From assembly GCF_020829665.1 (NCBI RefSeq), contig NZ_JAIVFT010000014.1:124001-188000 (forward strand): a DNA stretch of 64,000 nt. Direction: 5' to 3'. Shown here piece after piece: positions 60,420-64,000 of the stretch. The notes below the pieces were generated by a model that saw only the letters and a list, made by a program, of their open reading frames with translations, did not search any database and was not told where the DNA came from. Each line of letters opens with the position of its first letter. The first letter of the stretch is position 1. Position numbers and translations under genes: made by a program. The stretch is from Nostoc sp. CHAB 5824. Its GTDB lineage: Bacteria > Cyanobacteriota > Cyanobacteriia > Cyanobacteriales > Nostocaceae.

Positions 60420-61063
60420 AATTACGAGGTCAATTTTCTCACAATTTTATGCGCTTATTGCGAAAATAAAAGGGTTTTGGGGCTAAAACGCACATATTGT
60501 CGCAAGATTAGATTATGAAGTCGGTATATTCTATTTAGATTAACGCTTGGGCATAGGATTGATAGCAGAAAATTGATTAGAAAGTTTAGATTTGCTTAAG
60601 CGCAACTATTATCGTAAATCTGAGGCTGCTATATTCAGTCTGGAACCCTGTATTTGTCACAGTAGTTTTTATGATGTTGGCTTGCTCGTCTCTTGTGAAA
60701 GTATTTCATGAACGAGCTTCGCTTTTTCTAGCTCCAAAAACTTTTGGAAAACCCTACATTACAGCCTGTAATTGTTGCAAGAGGCCTCGTGGACTGTGGA
60801 AGACATAATCGCAACAGTAAGATGAAGCGTCAAGTGTGTATTACGATATCTGAAATTCTTAATTTTGGTTTCTAGAGGTAAGCATTTGTTCAGGAATAAC
60901 CAGAGGCAACCCCTTACCTGGATACAACTATTTGTTTGTTTCCTCTTGACTTACTACACTACAGTTATGATAATCCCCTTGATCAGCAGCCATTATAGCA
61001 AATCAAACTACTCTACAAGATTGAGCGACAGTTTATAATATTCTATAAAGATGATTAAGAAAA
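60420..61063. other. AT-rich intergenic region
   Basis: No open frame of coding character, no RNA gene and no terminator recognised. Contains scattered short repeats only. Confidence 0.4.
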
Positions 61064-61231
61064 ATGATTAAGCCTAAAAATTTGTATCGTGGACACTCAA
61101 TGGAAAAAGTTGGTCACGGTAAAAGAGCAGTATTTAAAACAACTATCAACGAAAAAGAATGGTCTGCCGTGACTGAATTAGAGGTAAAAACAGCAATTGA
61201 TGCTTGGATTGATGAAGGAATAGAGCCTTAG
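61064..61231 (+). CDS. 55-aa protein, unknown
   Basis: MIKPKNLYRGHSMEKVGHGK ... ending DAWIDEGIEP with TAG. Basic N-terminal half and acidic tail; the pattern resembles short plasmid-type regulatory or stability proteins. Convergent with the minus-strand operon (one base apart). Preceded by AT-rich sequence with no strong Shine-Dalgarno sequence. Confidence 0.5.
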   Translation: MIKPKNLYRGHSMEKVGHGKRAVFKTTINEKEWSAVTELEVKTAIDAWIDEGIEP

Positions 61232-61585
61232 TTATTGCCTACATAGCTTAAAAATGCCCTGGATAATCCGAATTGGTAGACCATCACCGTGAAACTGAAA
61301 CTCGACCAACTCACCGAGCCGGAACACAGGTTTTTCTTAAGTGTTCGGTTGTAAGTTGCCTGTGCCAATAAATTCACTTTCCAAAACAGTAATGTTGTCA
61401 TAAAGAGTGAAGATTTCGTATTTCCAGCTACGTTCTGACCACTCCACACCAGTGCAATAACCGAAAGCTTTGGCAGACTTCACGTACACCCGCTCTAACA
61501 GACTCACTAGCAACGGCGGGATTCGTTGACCCCAAGGTGGAGAGATGTACCAGCACTGTTCTAAGTTTTGGACAAGATTAATCAT
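61232..61585 (-). pseudogene. Small plasmid-type protein with an in-frame stop
   Basis: Starts at ATG 61585 (GGAG nine bases upstream, overlapping the methyltransferase stop as ATGA). MINLVQNLEQCWYISPPWGQ, then VYVKSAKAFGYCTG, then ...GTGNLQPNT, TAA, and in the same frame EKPVFRLGELVEFQFHGDG...IIQGIFKLCRQ. The part after the stop is clearly protein-like, so one nonsense mutation divides the gene. Confidence 0.6.
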
Positions 61586-62668
61586 ACTTTTGCTCCTTTC
61601 AAAATACTTTGTGCTGACATGAATAATTGAGTTGCAAAACTGGGAGGCACAGAATAGCCGATAATTGACCCAGCCGTAGCAGTTTCTTTTGGCAACTCAT
61701 ACCAAGACGGAAATCCTTGCAAAATTGCAGCCCCCTCAATAGACAAAGATTTGACCGTTCTATTAGGCAACCAGATATCAGCGAATTTATTGCGGTTACA
61801 GCCTTTCTGATCTGTGAAATGCGATCGCACTATAGTGTTAGCTGGTAGATGCCCAGGCTTATACTTCAACCCATTTCGTCCTCTAACTCTTTCTATTAAC
61901 AGTGGTGTGGGCGCATTCCCGGCTAAAAATTTCTCCAAAGCTTGTTGCTGTTTAGGTAGCAAATAGTGAATCAGGCATTGTGGGGATGAGATGGATTATC
62001 GCCTCGTACCAACCACAAGGTGCAGTTCCCGAAGGTAAGGCAACATGAAAACCCTTGTTTGCAATCAGGACTAACCACCGACGCGCCTGGGGCAGTCCAA
62101 AATCAGCCATATTCACCACGGTGTAAGTAACCGAGTACCCCTCTTGTTCCAAAGCTGACATGATGATACTGAAACTCTGACTGTTCTGATAGCGTGGGAC
62201 ATTTTCGAGAGTAAACACCCGTGGCTGCAACTGTCGGATGGCTTCTGCCACTGCGATCGCTGCACTCAGGTCGTCAGCCGTTTCAATACCCTTACCTGCT
62301 TTAGCTGTGTGGGCTTGGCTGAAGTTGGCGCACACCGGAGAGGTATGGAGGTAATCGGGGCGGCAGGGAAAATCTATGAATCCTAACTGCGCTACTTCTT
62401 GGACTGTTAGCTGAATGACTTTGCAGCCATATTTATGAAAGTTATGGTGATGGGTTTTGGCGATCGCCCGACTTAGTTCTGGTTTGCTTGGGTCGAATTC
62501 TACTGCAATGACCGGACGAATTCCAGCCTGTACCATCCCCGCTTCAATCCCGCCGCCACCTGCGAAAAGTACTACAGCGATTGGGGCATCATCTGCACGG
62601 TTTTCAACCTTTTTGAGAGCATAAAGTATTGCCCATGCCCAAGGCTGACGAACAGATAGTGCTTTCAT
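61582..62668 (-). pseudogene. C5 cytosine DNA methyltransferase, frameshifted
   Basis: Frame 1 (62668-61952): VVLFAGGGGIEAG (motif I), HTSPVCANFSQAH (motif IV with catalytic Cys, PVC in place of the usual PPC), LENVPRY (VI), and PQARRWLVLIA (VIII). It then reads TMPDSLFAT and TAA. Frame 2 (from about 61962) continues LPKQQQALEKF, RVRGRNGLKYKP and motif IX-X-like SIEGAAILQGFP, so a one-base shift near 61955 splits the gene. The first 24 residues, ALSVRQPWAWAILYALKKVE, are the start of an ASCH domain joined to the methylase. Confidence 0.82.
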
Positions 62669-62709
62669 ATATCGACCTCTAAAACTTTAAAAAAGTTCAT
62701 TGCATCAAA

Positions 62710-63268
62710 TTATCTCGCTAAGTTCAAAAATTTCGAGGTCGATAAATCGCACAACATCGTCGCAGTGCCGAGCTTACCGTAAAGGCGGTTTTTCTCAACA
62801 ATCAACTCATCAGTTTCTGTTTCGTAAGCGAGTTTGACAACTTCTGAATCGGCTTTAATTAACTGCCGCCGTCGATATTTTTCCATCACCAGATCAGCTA
62901 AAGCATCGATGTTGACGGCGGATACAGTACGGTCTACCAGAGTCGCTAGCTTATTCCTGCCACCAATGCGATTGAGCAAATTGTGGTCAGCCAACCATGC
63001 GGTGACAGAGAGTAAATCTGTGGGTTGGTATGTAGCATGAAGCCGGACTGCGGCTTGATAAATATCTTTGTGGGCGCTGATGTAAAAAGCTTGGGTTACT
63101 AGGCGTTGTTTACCGCCGTAGGCATCGCTGACTCTAGTCATTGCTTCTGGGTCAAGCATAATCCCGCCCAAAAAAAATCGCTTTTTCAGCCTCAATGTTT
63201 TGTAGGGGCAAACCTGAAACTGGATAGTTAGAGCCAAAAGGAACTACATTGTCTTGATTAGGGTGCAT
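62710..63268 (-). pseudogene. DnaB-like helicase N-terminal protein, frameshifted and short
   Basis: First frame from ATG 63268: MHPNQDNVVPFGSNYPVSGL, then NIEAEKAIF. A run of eight A's (63170-63177 on the plus strand) shifts the frame; the second frame continues GGIMLDPEAMTRV, AFYISAHKDIYQAAVRL and GGRNKLATLVDRTVSAVNID, the DnaB N-terminal dimerisation domain. Ends after about 190 residues with no Walker A, so it lacks the ATPase domain. An in-frame insert SDAYGGKQR comes from a palindromic repeat. Confidence 0.78.
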
Positions 63269-63294
63269 AATTAGACTCTTAGTGCTAATTTTAA

Positions 63295-63678
63295 CTACGC
63301 TTCAACTTCTCGCAAATTCATGGAAGATAATCTGGTGTTGCTCGGAACTTTTGGAGTGTTGGCTGCGGCTTGAAGTTTTGCTTTTAGCTCCAGCATTTGT
63401 GGGCTGTGTTGATACTCATTGGATAGAACCCGAATGGATTGCTCTTGCTGACGGCGTATTCGGTCTTGTGCCAACGCATCTTCGAGCGAACTGCTAGTGG
63501 TATTGTTTGCTCTGTGAGACAAAGCAGTATGCTGTTGAGGTAAGGGCTGTTTTTCTGTTTGCAATACTGCTTGCTGATAACGCTGCATCAGGTTCGTCCA
63601 TCCGCCTTTGGTTTTCTCCCAGGTGTTGATTACCCCTTTTCTGTCACTCTCCGGGAGGGCGATCGCTAGAAGCCTCAT
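63295..63678 (-). CDS. Hypothetical protein heading the plasmid-like operon
   Basis: 127 aa. Basic and Gln-rich; MRLLAIALPESDRKGVINTW, then TNLMQRYQQAVLQTEKQ and a helical charged centre (AQDRIRRQQEQSIRVLSNEY). No membrane segment. Precedes the DnaB-like gene by 26 bases on the same strand; a DNA-replication accessory is a guess. Confidence 0.6.
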   Translation of the reverse strand: MRLLAIALPESDRKGVINTWEKTKGGWTNLMQRYQQAVLQTEKQPLPQQHTALSHRANNTTSSSLEDALAQDRIRRQQEQSIRVLSNEYQHSPQMLELKAKLQAAANTPKVPSNTRLSSMNLREVEA

Positions 63679-64000
63679 GAGGCAATCAATACAAGCTATA
63701 CTATTAGAAAAAAATCGCTCTTGTATTTGTTCTTAGAAAAGAATCGCGCGTAGGCGTAGCCCGTCGTAGACATCACTTGCTATACAAAAGCTCTAGAATT
63801 CAAAAATGGCAAATGTTTTCGGAGAGTGACAGAAGAGGGTTATCAAGTGGCGAACAGCGAGGTGTAGATTGCTTGTTACAGGGGTTAGGTAAGCAAGGCA
63901 GTCCAGAACTAATAAAAATTTGACAAGTTTATCAGTTTGATTGGAGTCAGTTTTCTCCTGCGCCGATGTTACTGTCGATTTGTTGAATAAATCTTGGCGT
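63679..64000. other. Right-edge region without a supported gene
   Basis: Holds a HIP1-type palindromic repeat (63746-63776, GCGTAGGCGTAGCCCGTCG) and a short duplication: CGGAGAGTGACAGAA occurs both here (near 63820) and within the preceding gene near 63645 (as its reverse complement). No convincing gene. Confidence 0.45.

Noticed and set aside
62710..63268. Complete replicative helicase DnaB
   Set aside because: Only the N-terminal domain is encoded and it is frameshifted; there is no Walker A motif.

Overview
The window is chromosomal DNA from a filamentous, Nostoc-like cyanobacterium. Evidence seen in the sequence: GCGATCGC (HIP1) octamers throughout, low overall GC, many short tandem repeats and palindromic dispersed repeats, and typically cyanobacterial genes (NblA, a HetZ-family protein, DUF4327, a Ycf33/DUF751 protein, the 2-oxoglutarate decarboxylase/succinic semialdehyde dehydrogenase pair, a CSE-type EF-hand protein). 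No rRNA operon and no CRISPR array was seen; there is one tRNA (Arg, CCG).

Layout. (1) 1-12.4 kb, all on the minus strand: the 5' part of a bimodular non-ribosomal peptide synthetase with domain order A-T-C-A-T-E, then a small glycine-rich membrane protein, then hphCD and hphB (homologues of leucine-pathway isomerase and dehydrogenase that make homophenylalanine/homotyrosine), then a LamG-patatin phospholipase-like protein. An initiation module without a C domain, a second module with an acidic A pocket and an E domain (D-Lys predicted), and hph genes next door fit an anabaenopeptin/nostamide-type cluster. (2) 13.8-38 kb, mostly housekeeping: a foreign-looking methyltransferase, a CDF metal exporter, RbfA, a Dam-like methylase with a convergent nuclease, a HetZ-family regulator, Sua5/YrdC, LarC, Nnr, an M23 peptidase, a VapBC-like pair, a VOC protein, an RbgA-like GTPase, a VanZ-LamG protein, an FHA-GAF-adenylate cyclase and an Uma2 protein. 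(3) 37.3-40.5 kb: SSADH plus 2-oxoglutarate decarboxylase, the cyanobacterial bypass that closes the TCA cycle. (4) 40.7-46.2 kb: an accessory island flanked by related 21-bp repeats, with two P-loop ATPases (one carrying about 36 tandem tetrapeptides of type GVAF in a membrane region), a small antitoxin-like protein and a GIY-YIG protein. (5) 46.3-60 kb: a gene graveyard with pieces of several transposases, a RecD fragment, a doubly truncated GST and an integrase remnant, interspersed with intact genes (sigma factor, alpha-keto acid decarboxylase, peptidase E, alpha/beta hydrolase, NblA, EF-hand, Ohr) and one apparent integron gene cassette (GNAT acetyltransferase with attC). (6) 61-63.7 kb, minus strand: a plasmid- or phage-like operon with a DnaB N-domain protein, a C5 DNA methyltransferase and small genes, carrying two frameshifts and an in-frame stop.

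Most notable are the GVAF-repeat ATPase island, the integron cassette in a cyanobacterial chromosome, palindromic repeats inserted in frame inside NRPS and DnaB-like coding sequence, and a transposase stub fused in frame to Ohr that supplies its ribosome binding site. Several conserved genes here have TTG as the first in-frame start; where a better ATG or GTG with a Shine-Dalgarno sequence exists it was chosen and the reason is given.
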